Source: Thermococcus sp. (lineage in GTDB: Archaea; Methanobacteriota_B; Thermococci; Thermococcales; Thermococcaceae). From it: a DNA stretch of 12,243 nucleotides. Under the pieces are notes generated by a model. The model worked only from the letters and a program-made list of their open reading frames with translations, was not told where the DNA came from and did not search any database. A program made the position numbers and the translations under genes. The stretch lies in the NCBI GenBank assembly GCA_021160985.1, contig JAGHBN010000001.1, positions 1 to 12,243 on the forward strand. The letters are read 5' to 3'. This document shows, one piece after another, positions 1-6,119 of the stretch; the first letter of the stretch is position 1, and every line of letters begins with the position of its first letter.

Positions 1-255
1 GACCAGTACTCCGGCCCGTCTGCCTCCCTGTGTTATGCCCTCTCATACGCGTTGATCCTGCTCGGAATGATCTCGCCGGCTCTTTGGGTTAAAGGGCGGC
101 GGATTCACGCCGCTGTAATCCTGCTCGCGAGCTTCCTGTTTTTTGGAGTAGTCCTCAGGCTTCCACTGGGGGGATGGGGTGAACTCGCGATAGTATTCTC
201 CGTGGTGATGGTCATCCTTGATCTCTTCGATGCCTGGCGTGGGAGGCATCGGTGA
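1..255 (+). CDS. Small multi-pass membrane protein, C-terminal part (N-terminus outside window)
   Basis: The reading frame is open from the first base of the window, so the gene begins upstream; 84 codons and a TGA stop are visible. The visible protein has about three hydrophobic segments (around residues 10-31, 36-55 and 60-78 of the visible part) and a basic tail ending WRGRHR, so it is an integral membrane protein with its C-terminus probably cytoplasmic. I do not recognise the family. Its spacing of hydrophobic segments and its tail (LxYxLSxxL, then AxxxLF before a charged end) resemble the protein at 757-1107. This suggests it is the A copy of a duplicated A-B gene pair, though the similarity is weak and judged by eye. 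A TTG at 52 could be taken as a start but would cut through the first membrane segment. Confidence 0.7.
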   Translation, partial: DQYSGPSASLCYALSYALILLGMISPALWVKGRRIHAAVILLASFLFFGVVLRLPLGGWGELAIVFSVVMVILDLFDAWRGRHR

Positions 256-295
256 CCGGCCCTCACTTGGTGTCGGATACGAAAGTTTACCCTTG

Positions 296-346
296 GGAAA
301 AGTATATATGGGATGTTGGTGTTAAATGTAGCATAGTCTGCGGAGG
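296..346 (+). promoter_or_regulatory. Archaeal promoter and ribosome binding site for the gene at 354
   Basis: A purine-rich BRE-like stretch (GGGAAAAG, 296-303) runs into a TATA box (TATATATG, 303-310). Transcription about 25 bases downstream would begin near 330, followed by GGAGG at 342-346 and ATG at 354. This order decides the start of the next gene, because the GTG at 252 would lie upstream of the promoter. Confidence 0.6.
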
Positions 347-353
347 ATGTTCC

Positions 354-767
354 ATGGAGTTCAATATCATCAAACTTTCCATCCTAATGCGCATGGCGTT
401 CCGCTTGCTGTCCCTTACCTACCCCCTATTCATGACGCTCACCTACAACTTCTGGCTCTTCGAGAGGCTTCCCGGCTGGGCGTTCTGGTCTTACATCGTA
501 TTCATGGCCGGGTTTGAGGCATTTCTCCTCTTGCTTCCGTCAGGTTCCTCGATTTTGTCCACTTTCATCCCCACGTATCTTGTCGTTGCCCTCCTCTTTG
601 AATTCCCATCCACGGTTTTTGAGACATCAATGCCGGTACTCGCCCATTTTGTCCCCTGGCTCGTGATCTGGTACGCTCCCCTCTTTGCGATATTAATCGC
701 AGCCTATCATGAAAAAACCGTGGGGGAGAACCTGAAAGAATCTGGTGGCAGTGGCTATGCTCTCTGA
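354..767 (+). CDS. Small membrane protein, B copy 1 (uncharacterised)
   Basis: Encodes 137 residues. The frame stays open back to a GTG at 252, but a TATA box at 303-310 and a GGAGG seven bases before the ATG at 354 make 354 the likely start. The protein has roughly four hydrophobic segments (about residues 16-34, 42-61, 70-84 and 96-117) and a short hydrophilic tail, so it is an integral membrane protein of unknown function. It is clearly related to the protein at 1097-1483: both have R-x-AFR near residue 15-20, FE-x-x-LL near 55-63, a second FE-x-P near 82-90 and WY-x-P near 106-111. It overlaps the following gene by 11 bases, so the two are probably co-transcribed. No catalytic motif is visible. 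Confidence 0.75.
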   Translation: MEFNIIKLSILMRMAFRLLSLTYPLFMTLTYNFWLFERLPGWAFWSYIVFMAGFEAFLLLLPSGSSILSTFIPTYLVVALLFEFPSTVFETSMPVLAHFVPWLVIWYAPLFAILIAAYHEKTVGENLKESGGSGYAL

Positions 768-1107
768 GGGGAAAACTCGTGGGCTGAGAAGCTATCTCGT
801 TGTTTCCATGAAGTTCGGGCTGTCGTTCCTCCTTTTCTACCACGTGATAATTAGTCTCAGTGTTTTGGCGTTGTTAACGGATCTCTCACTCCCCTTTAGA
901 CTTCTCTACCTTCTTTCTTTATTCCTTGCCATGTACGGGCTCTTTGGGATTTTCTTGGGAGGAAACTCCGGAATCGCGGCTGCTTTCCTCTGCTTCCTGA
1001 TTGCCGGCTCCCTAAACTCCATCATGGGTGTGGGGACTTATTCTTTCATCGGCCTCGCACTTGCGGTGTTTCTGTGGCTTTTCGGGAGGTCTGAAGATGG
1101 AGGGTAG
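757..1107 (+). CDS. Small membrane protein, A copy 2 (uncharacterised)
   Basis: Encodes 116 residues from the ATG at 757; GTG codons at 745 and 751 are alternatives, and a GGTGG at 744-748 precedes the ATG. The start of the frame overlaps the end of the previous gene, typical of an operon. After a basic N-terminus (KTRGLR) there are about four hydrophobic segments (around 18-41, 46-67, 71-90 and 93-110), ending in an acidic tail. I do not recognise the family. It may be a diverged copy of the protein cut by the left edge. Together with 354-767 and 1097-1483 it would make an A-B-A'-B' arrangement. Confidence 0.7.
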   Translation: MLSEGKTRGLRSYLVVSMKFGLSFLLFYHVIISLSVLALLTDLSLPFRLLYLLSLFLAMYGLFGIFLGGNSGIAAAFLCFLIAGSLNSIMGVGTYSFIGLALAVFLWLFGRSEDGG

Positions 1108-1483
1108 CCTGGAATCGTGGCTTCCAATCATCCTGATCTTCCGCCTCGCCTTTCGCTTCATAACCCTCCTGGATCCAATCCTCGGCTTCGTGATCTTCTA
1201 CAACGCCCCTCTCTTCCTTCATCTCCCGAGGTTCTTTCTCGCAACGTATCCCGTCCTCATGGGCGCCTTTGAGGTTTGCCTCCTGTGGGCCCTCAAAAAG
1301 GGGAGGTTCCCGAGCGGATTGCTTTTTGCGTACTTCATCACCGCCACCGTTTTTGAGCTTCCTTATGTCTCAATTCGGGGTGGGGAAAGCGGGCTCTTTC
1401 TGTTTGTTTTGCTCTGGTACATTCCAGCCCCTCTCGGCCTCCTGATGCTCTTAATATCTCGGCGTTCGGGGAAAACCCCTTAA
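1097..1483 (+). CDS. Small membrane protein, B copy 2 (paralogue of 354-767)
   Basis: Encodes 128 residues. The frame is open back to 1028, but the ATG at 1097 has GGGAGGT six bases upstream (1084-1090) and overlaps the previous gene by 11 bases, the same overlap as the upstream pair. Four hydrophobic segments lie near residues 9-35, 46-65, 73-90 and 99-119, followed by a short basic tail (RRSGK). The shared landmarks with 354-767 (RLAFR, AFE-x-x-LL, FELP, LLWY-x-P) show a diverged duplication. The function is unknown. A GGGG-AAAA-CCCC hairpin-like sequence covers the last codons just before the stop. Confidence 0.75.
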   Translation: MEGSLESWLPIILIFRLAFRFITLLDPILGFVIFYNAPLFLHLPRFFLATYPVLMGAFEVCLLWALKKGRFPSGLLFAYFITATVFELPYVSIRGGESGLFLFVLLWYIPAPLGLLMLLISRRSGKTP

Positions 1484-1515
1484 CCCTCAATGCCCAAATC
1501 CCTCCGGTGGTGCTC

Positions 1516-2958
1516 ATGCGCATCGAGGACGTTTACATCTGGGACATAAACGCCAAGTGGCTTGGGATTACGCCTTACCAGCTCATGGAAAATGCCGGCG
1601 CTGGAGTTGCCAGGACGATTGAGGAAAAGTTTGGGAAGGGCCTCAAGATAGCCGTCTTCTCAGGCACCGGAAACAACGGCGGCGACGGTTTCGTAGCGGC
1701 CAGACATCTCAGCTTCGAGAACGAGGTCACGCTCTTCCTCGTGGGAGACGAGGCGAAGATAAGGAGCGAGGAAGCCAGGCACAACTGGGAAATCCTGAAG
1801 GGCCTGGACTTCGTGAAAATCAAAGTGCTGAAGGACTCGGCCTACATAAAGTCCCTCGATCTGAGCGGCTACGACGTCATCGTTGACGCCCTCCTAGGGG
1901 CGGGCACAAAGGGCGAGCCGCGCGAGCCAATCCGCTCTGCCATTGAGAAAATTAACGAGTACTCTGGAAGGGCGAAGATAGTCAGCGTTGACCTGCCGAG
2001 CGGATATCCAAGCAACGTCCGCGTTAAGGCCGACTTCGCGGTGACCTTCCAGTGGGACAAGGAGGAGTACGGGGGCTTCGAGCGTGTCGTGGTCAAGATA
2101 GGCTACCCGAAGGAGCTCTACCACCTCGTCGGGCCCGGCGACGCGAAGTTCGCGCTGAGGAAAAAAGGCGAGCACAAGGGCCAGAACGGGAAGCTGCTCG
2201 TAATCGGCGGGAGCGAGGACTACTTCGGCGCGCCGTATCTCGCCTCCAAAGCGGCCGGCTACCTCGTGGACTTGGTCTACCTCGCGATGCCGGAATACTC
2301 GGCCAGGCGCATAACTGACCCGGACGTTATCCTTAGGCCTGTTGGGGGGAGGAACTTCTCGGAGGGGCACCTTGAGGACATCCTAAAGCTCGCGGAAAAG
2401 GCCGACGCCGTCGTCATCGGTCCGGGAATGGGCCTCGTGGAGGAGACCAAGAGATTCGTGAGGGAGTTCGTAAAGCGCTGTGAAAAGCCGATGGTTGTTG
2501 ACGCCGACGGTCTCAAGGCGGTGGCCGAAGATTTGGACGTTCTGGAAGGGAAGACCTTCGTCTTGACCCCGCACGCGGGAGAATTCAAGATTCTGTTCGG
2601 AGAAAAACCGGAGGGAAGTCTGGAGAAGAAGGGAAAACTCGTGATGGAGAAAGCTGGCCAGGTTGGCGGTGTTGTCCTTCTCAAGGGTCCCTACGACATC
2701 ATAAGCGACGGCAAAGTGTGGAAATACAATAGGACAGGGAACAGAGGAATGACGACTGGAGGAACGGGCGACGTCCTGGCGGGCCTCGTGGGTGCTCTCC
2801 TCGCGCTCGGCAACGAACCGCTGAGGGCCGCTTCGGCCGGAGCATTCCTCAACGGCCTAGCCGGCGACATGGTGAAAGATGAGCTGGGAGAAAACTTCAC
2901 CGCGCTGGAACTTGCCAAGAGGGTGTCGCATGCCGTTAAGTGGGTGCTGGAGTTCTGA
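1516..2958 (+). CDS. nnr: Bifunctional NAD(P)H-hydrate repair enzyme (epimerase plus ADP-dependent dehydratase)
   Basis: Encodes 480 residues, the usual length for this two-domain cytosolic repair enzyme. The N-terminal epimerase (YjeF_N) domain, about 1-215, interconverts the R and S forms of NAD(P)HX. It shows SGTGNNGGDGF (49-59), VDALLGAG (123-130) and VDLPSG (158-163). The C-terminal dehydratase (ribokinase-like YjeF_C) domain, about 220-480, converts S-NAD(P)HX back to NAD(P)H using ADP in most prokaryotes. It shows VIGGS (229-233), IGPGMG (301-306), VVDADGL (327-333), LTPHAGEF (350-357) and GMTTGGTGDVLAG (411-423), with the expected catalytic Asp at 419. The loop after VDLPSG is shorter than in bacterial enzymes. 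GTG codons at 1507 and 1510 are possible starts, but the ATG at 1516 follows GGTGGT at 1506-1511 and gives the normal N-terminus. Damaged NAD(P)H forms fast at high temperature, so the gene fits a hyperthermophile. Gene and function are clear. Confidence 0.95.
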   Translation: MRIEDVYIWDINAKWLGITPYQLMENAGAGVARTIEEKFGKGLKIAVFSGTGNNGGDGFVAARHLSFENEVTLFLVGDEAKIRSEEARHNWEILKGLDFVKIKVLKDSAYIKSLDLSGYDVIVDALLGAGTKGEPREPIRSAIEKINEYSGRAKIVSVDLPSGYPSNVRVKADFAVTFQWDKEEYGGFERVVVKIGYPKELYHLVGPGDAKFALRKKGEHKGQNGKLLVIGGSEDYFGAPYLASKAAGYLVDLVYLAMPEYSARRITDPDVILRPVGGRNFSEGHLEDILKLAEKADAVVIGPGMGLVEETKRFVREFVKRCEKPMVVDADGLKAVAEDLDVLEGKTFVLTPHAGEFKILFGEKPEGSLEKKGKLVMEKAGQVGGVVLLKGPYDIISDGKVWKYNRTGNRGMTTGGTGDVLAGLVGALLALGNEPLRAASAGAFLNGLAGDMVKDELGENFTALELAKRVSHAVKWVLEF

Positions 2959-2978
2959 GGTGGCATGATGGGAAAACC

Positions 2979-3603
2979 ATGAAACTCTTTCTTTTTCTCG
3001 GGCTTCTCTCCCTGTTCCTGGTTTCTTTTCTTATTTCCTCGGAGGAAAACTACCAGCTGGAGGTCGAGGCCCACTTTGAGTTTCCGGCGGAGTTTGAAGG
3101 GGCAGAGCTCAAGGCGGGCTATCCTAACGCGGTAACCCATGTGGCGCTATTCAAGTTCAAGCCCTCTTCCGAAGGGCAGAGGGACTTTCGGCTCGTGAAG
3201 ACCTTTGACCTTCCCGCCGATTAACGTGATTGCAGAGATAAAGACCAACGGCGTTATCTACTGCAGGACAGTCTTTGGGGGTGGGCGCTTTGTCATAAAT
3301 GACGACCACTGCTTCCCAACCCTTGAGGACGCCCTGCGGAGGAAGATAACATTGAACGCCTGTCTCAACGCTACCTATCTAGGTCACAAAATCGGGAGGG
3401 ACTCAATAGTTTAATTCCTTTTCCAGGCTTCAAATGAGGCGAATTGCGTGAACGAGAGCGTTGAGGTCTTTGGGAGAACGTGGGGAATTTTCGCGGAGAT
3501 AAGCAACGGAAACGGAACCATCATCTGCCCGGTTGATGTGATCGGCGGGAGTTACCTTACCGATGAGGTTGTGGGGGGTAAGGGAAGAAGAGTGCGGGCC
3601 TAA
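2979..3603 (+). pseudogene. Broken gene for a secreted two-domain protein (frameshift and in-frame stop)
   Basis: The ATG at 2979 opens a frame with a signal-peptide-like N-terminus (MKLFLFLGLLSLFLVSFLIS), then a hydrophilic, beta-rich sequence, but it stops at 3222-3224. The sequence continues in another frame (from about 3220: NVIAEIKTNGVIYC...) to a TAA at 3412-3414. The same frame then reads on sensibly (ASNEANCVNESVEVFG, FAEISNGNGTIIC) to a TAA at 3601-3603. The first part (to about 3315) and the second part resemble each other: VALFKF / IV-stop-FLF, VIAEIKTNGVIYC / IFAEISNGNGTIIC, then a Gly-rich stretch. So the original was probably two tandem copies of one extracellular domain. Aligning the copies puts the internal stop opposite a Leu, consistent with a TTA to TAA change. 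The family is not recognised. The start lies 21 bases after nnr, with only a weak ribosome site; GTG at 2940 is an alternative. Confidence 0.65.
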
Positions 3604-3656
3604 CAATTTTGAGTAATGGGGTTGGTGTTTAGGGTAATTATTTTCCTTCGACATTT

Positions 3657-3680
3657 GTTGCACCCTCATGCAACTCTTTT
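3657..3680 (+). terminator. Possible hairpin terminator
   Basis: GTTGCA (3657-3662) and TGCAAC (3669-3674) are perfect inverted repeats around a 6-base loop, followed directly by TCTTTT. It lies between the broken gene ending at 3603 and the promoter of the gene at 3838. The stem is short, and archaeal termination depends mainly on T runs, so this is tentative. The rest of 3604-3758 is AT-rich with no convincing gene. Confidence 0.35.
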
Positions 3681-3758
3681 ACTCAGGCTTCTTTTAGTTG
3701 GTTCTAAATAGAAAACTCACGTTAAAATAAATTCATACTCGAAAAAAAAGAAGAAATA

Positions 3759-3773
3759 TTTACTCAAAGTAAA
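3759..3773 (+). promoter_or_regulatory. Perfect palindrome TTTACT-N3-AGTAAA, TrmB-type operator candidate
   Basis: A 15-base perfect inverted repeat (TTTACTCAAAGTAAA) abuts the BRE/TATA of the secreted-protein gene. Its core TACT-N3-AGTA matches the half-sites reported for TrmB, the sugar-responsive regulator of Thermococcales. Its position just upstream of the BRE would suit an activator or a regulator that interferes with TFB binding. The match is direct; binding by a TrmB-family protein is inference. Confidence 0.5.
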
Positions 3774-3774
3774 A

Positions 3775-3832
3775 GGAAAAACTTATAAAGATTAGTTGCA
3801 CAGCTGATATTACAAAAACCCAACGGAGGTGA
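3775..3832 (+). promoter_or_regulatory. BRE/TATA promoter and strong ribosome binding site for the gene at 3838
   Basis: GGAAAAA (3775-3781) and CTTATAAAG (3782-3790) form a good BRE/TATA pair; the expected transcription start is near 3812. GGAGGTGA (3825-3832) lies five bases before the ATG at 3838 and decides that start over the GTG at 3829. Confidence 0.7.
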
Positions 3833-3900
3833 ACATCATGAAGTGGAAAGCACTCTTAGCGGTTCTGCTGGGACTGCTGATGGTCGGAGTGACGGCAGGT
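3829..3900 (+). repeat. Leader/signal-peptide repeat, copy 1
   Basis: These 72 bases, from the end of the ribosome site through codon 21 of the secreted protein, match 6048-6119 at 67 of 72 positions by direct comparison. Similarity to the second copy falls sharply after this point, although the mature proteins remain distantly related. Confidence 0.9.
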
Positions 3901-4716
3901 AATGCTATGGCGGCGCCCGCTCCAAGCTCCAACACAAAGGTAGTGTTCTTAAAAGACTTTCAAGTTAAATTCCTGGTAGACACTCCCGCCAGACAAGTCT
4001 TTATTTTTGGCGAGTTATTGATCGATTATACAACCAACGGCAAAGAGGCAAGGATAATAATCAAAAACACAACCACAAACGAGACAACCGATGTCATCCA
4101 CATAACGTCCACCAAAATCGGTGATTCGTACCTCCTTACTGTCAGAGATTCCTCTGGAGCCACTTACTCCACAAGAACCCCAATAAACATGATTACCCCC
4201 GGCTTGAAAACAAAGCAGTTAACCTCAAAACCAGTAATTAACAGGGAGTCCAGCACTATCATGGCCTCCACCGAGCCACGACACTACTGGTGGGATGGAG
4301 TGTACTTTGTCAAAGGCTACATGATACGATACCCCCATCCAGATTATGAGCACTATGGAATTGAACCCTGGGACACTGTCTCAATCAAAGGTGATAAACT
4401 CACACACCTGCACTTTTCCAATGCAAAATCGGAGTTCATCCTTGAGGTTGGGCCCACTGCACTGGGAGCTGCCATAGGTGCTTACGTCGCCAATGTACCA
4501 GGCGCTATTGTTGGAGCTGTGGTAGGTCTAGCAGGAGGAATAGCATTCAGGCACTACCTTCTAGATGAACATGGGTGCTTGTGGGTGTGGCTTGCTTGGA
4601 AATGGGAATATCACTGGCGCTGGGTACCTCCAGGATACGTATACGAACCGGTTCTAAAATACTTTAGGATGGGCAGCTATACGCTTAAAAACGACTATGA
4701 CTTACCCAATCCTTGA
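3838..4716 (+). CDS. Secreted protein with glycine-zipper-like hydrophobic segment and Trp-rich tail (uncharacterised)
   Basis: Encodes 292 residues. Residues 1-25 are a classical signal peptide (MKWK, a long hydrophobic core, cleavage likely after AMA). Residues about 30-135 are Thr/Ser-rich and beta-like with several possible N-glycosylation sites (NTT, NET). Residues 150-200 are rich in Tyr, His and Trp. Residues 204-237 form a Gly/Ala-rich hydrophobic stretch (GAAIGAYVANVPGAIVGAVV, then GLAGGIAF) with the small-xxx-small spacing of a glycine zipper. Residues 249-262 read WVWLAWKWEYHWRW. This arrangement is compatible with insertion into a membrane after export, but no known family is recognised. 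It has its own promoter and is followed ten bases later by a small membrane protein gene. A diverged, broken relative lies at 6057-7014. It could be a membrane-active (archaeocin-like) secreted protein, a cell-surface protein or something else; function is unknown. Confidence 0.85.
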   Translation: MKWKALLAVLLGLLMVGVTAGNAMAAPAPSSNTKVVFLKDFQVKFLVDTPARQVFIFGELLIDYTTNGKEARIIIKNTTTNETTDVIHITSTKIGDSYLLTVRDSSGATYSTRTPINMITPGLKTKQLTSKPVINRESSTIMASTEPRHYWWDGVYFVKGYMIRYPHPDYEHYGIEPWDTVSIKGDKLTHLHFSNAKSEFILEVGPTALGAAIGAYVANVPGAIVGAVVGLAGGIAFRHYLLDEHGCLWVWLAWKWEYHWRWVPPGYVYEPVLKYFRMGSYTLKNDYDLPNP

Positions 4717-4726
4717 GGTGAAACGC

Positions 4727-5044
4727 ATGCCACGCTGGAGCTTTGTACTGCTTTCCCTTTACTTCCTCTTCATTTTGACCCTAGCCTTCATCTTCAACGT
4801 GCCAAGGGAGGTTACACGCCCCTGGTTCTGGATTTGGACGGGCGGCTTGATTCTAACGACAGCACTTGGAGCATATTTCGACGGCAGTGCTTCACAAGAG
4901 GAACTGGTAACGATAGGAGCCTTCACACTCCTGTGGCTGGGCCTCGCCTTCATCATCCCCCTCCAGACAGAGTATTTTTCGCTCTTAGGCCTCATCATCG
5001 AGCTGATCTTGGTAATTCTCGTCAGGAAATTAACAGGAGGGTAG
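4727..5044 (+). CDS. Small membrane protein paired with the secreted protein at 3838
   Basis: Encodes 105 residues. The frame opens at an ATG at 4697, but the ATG at 4727 has GAGGTGA (4715-4721) five bases upstream and leaves a ten-base gap after the previous stop, so 4727 is preferred. Four hydrophobic segments are visible (about 5-24, 33-50, 61-78 and 83-99), with short charged loops (NVPREVTRPW, DGSASQEE) and a basic end (RKLTGG). No family is recognised. The tight spacing shows co-transcription with the secreted protein, so it may help to export, anchor or neutralise it. The second secreted-protein locus (6057-7014) is also followed by a small membrane protein. Confidence 0.8.
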   Translation: MPRWSFVLLSLYFLFILTLAFIFNVPREVTRPWFWIWTGGLILTTALGAYFDGSASQEELVTIGAFTLLWLGLAFIIPLQTEYFSLLGLIIELILVILVRKLTGG

Positions 5045-5145
5045 GCGGAGGAGTCCATTTGATCCCTCTTTAACTCTCCCTCCAACTGGAGCCAGAATTT
5101 GTTTGACATGCGTAATCATGAAGAGCAGGGGATGGGAGTGTGAGG

Positions 5146-5535
5146 ATGAAAGCGGTGAAATTCCCGAGGTTTTTCCACTTTTATTCTTTTATTGCCCTAA
5201 TGGGGCTGATTGAGGCCACGTGAGGCAGGTGGAGTATTTCAGGGGTTGCGGAGGGTGTTATTTATGCTGTAGTTATTCCCGTTATTGTCGTCTCAATGAT
5301 ACTCCTCTTGTCTCTTGTGTATGAAAAACTAAAAACTGGGAACATTTCCCTCGCCGTAAAAAAAGAGGGTGACAAGAGCATGCTATTCCTGGTGGGACTG
5401 TTATTTATTGGAATAATCTTTGCTTACATCCCCGCCTTGCTGGGCATCTTCATAAAACCCATTGTCGGATGGTTTTTGCTGCCCCCCACATTGTTAGTAC
5501 TTTACAGACTCGATAAAATAGTAGAAGGTGATTAA
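5146..5535 (+). pseudogene. Membrane protein gene interrupted by one in-frame TGA
   Basis: An ATG at 5146, preceded by GGGAG at 5134-5138, opens a frame that reads 25 residues (MKAVKFPRFFHFYSFIALMG, then LIEAT) to a TGA at 5221-5223. The same frame then continues unbroken to the TAA at 5533-5535. The joined product would be about 129 residues with three or four hydrophobic segments (near 10-24, 37-58, 79-104 and 106-122). A CGA to TGA change would explain the lesion. A shortened product from the ATG at 5296 is possible (79 residues) but would lose most of one membrane segment. The stop overlaps the next gene's start region (TAAATG). Family unknown. Confidence 0.6.
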
Positions 5536-6028
5536 ATGCGAGGAGTAGGTAAAACCTTTCTGAAGATCTTACTTTATTCCTGGATGTTCTACCTGCCCCA
5601 GATATTCTCGTTTACAGTGTGGGGCTCTGCATCGGGGTTAATCGGGGCACTGTTCTTGTTTTTGATTTCAAGCATAGGGTATACGATTAGAGGAATGGCG
5701 TTTTTGATTGTCCCATTAGGCCTTTTAAAAATGATATTGCGATCTTATGTAACTTTAACAGAAGCCTCTGTGGAGTACTTTAGACCCGCTGCGCTTTATG
5801 GTGTAATTGTATTCGCTTTGAGGTTGCTTAATATGCTTATCCCTGAGTTTTTTTCCAGCAAGGGTTATACTCGAACAAAGCATTCTTGTATTTTCTCTCG
5901 TTATTTCCTACTATTATTTAGGAATCATCATTACGAGGTCTTCTCCCAAGAAAGCTCCCTATCTAATTCGGGTTTTCAGCCTATTGGCCGGCTTTATCAC
6001 CTGTTTTGTTTTACCGCCCCCCATTTAG
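5536..6028 (+). pseudogene. Membrane protein gene frameshifted in a T run
   Basis: From the ATG at 5536 the frame encodes a clearly hydrophobic membrane protein (segments near residues 9-23, 32-48, 54-68 and 84-100) up to LIPEFF. After the seven-T run at 5848-5854 the open frame turns into unlikely sequence (KGYTRTKHSCIFSRYF) and ends at 6045. The neighbouring frame reads as membrane protein instead: VILEQSILVFSLVISYYYLG, then a KK-containing loop, then LIRVFSLLAGFITCFVLPPP, ending at TAG 6026-6028. With six Ts the joined product would be about 163 residues. The single-base lesion may be a real mutation or a homopolymer sequencing error. It follows 5146-5535 directly, so the two were probably an operon with 6057-7014. 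Family unknown. Confidence 0.65.
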
Positions 6029-6047
6029 TAGCACAGAAAAATTAAGG

Positions 6048-6119
6048 GTGAACATCATGAAGTGGAAACCACTCTTAGCGGCCCTGCTGGGACTGCTGAT
6101 GGTCGGAGTGACGGCTGGG
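6048..6119 (+). repeat. Leader/signal-peptide repeat, copy 2
   Basis: Matches 3829-3900 at 67 of 72 bases, covering the GTGAACATC before the ATG and the first 21 codons. The five differences are at the first base of codon 5, two in codon 9, and the third bases of codons 20 and 21, so three are amino-acid neutral or conservative. No promoter like that of copy 1 is visible just upstream. Confidence 0.9.

Noticed and set aside
1468..1479. GGGG-AAAA-CCCC as a terminator
   Set aside because: The stem is only four base pairs, lies inside the end of the coding sequence and is not followed by a T run.
1894..2370. Minus-strand open frame of 158 residues inside nnr
   Set aside because: Antisense shadow of a gene with all expected motifs; no ribosome site or sensible protein.
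3430..3669. Minus-strand open frame of 79 residues across the broken secreted gene
   Set aside because: The plus strand shows a decayed but recognisable domain here; the minus frame has no ribosome site or recognisable feature.
5080..5091. CTCCA-AC-TGGAG inverted repeat as a terminator or operator
   Set aside because: The two-base loop and five-base arms without a T run are too weak; 5045-5145 otherwise shows no clear promoter or gene.
5221..5223. TGA as a selenocysteine codon
   Set aside because: There is no Cys-like active-site context, selenocysteine use is not known to me in Thermococcales, and no hairpin element stands out nearby; a nonsense mutation is simpler.
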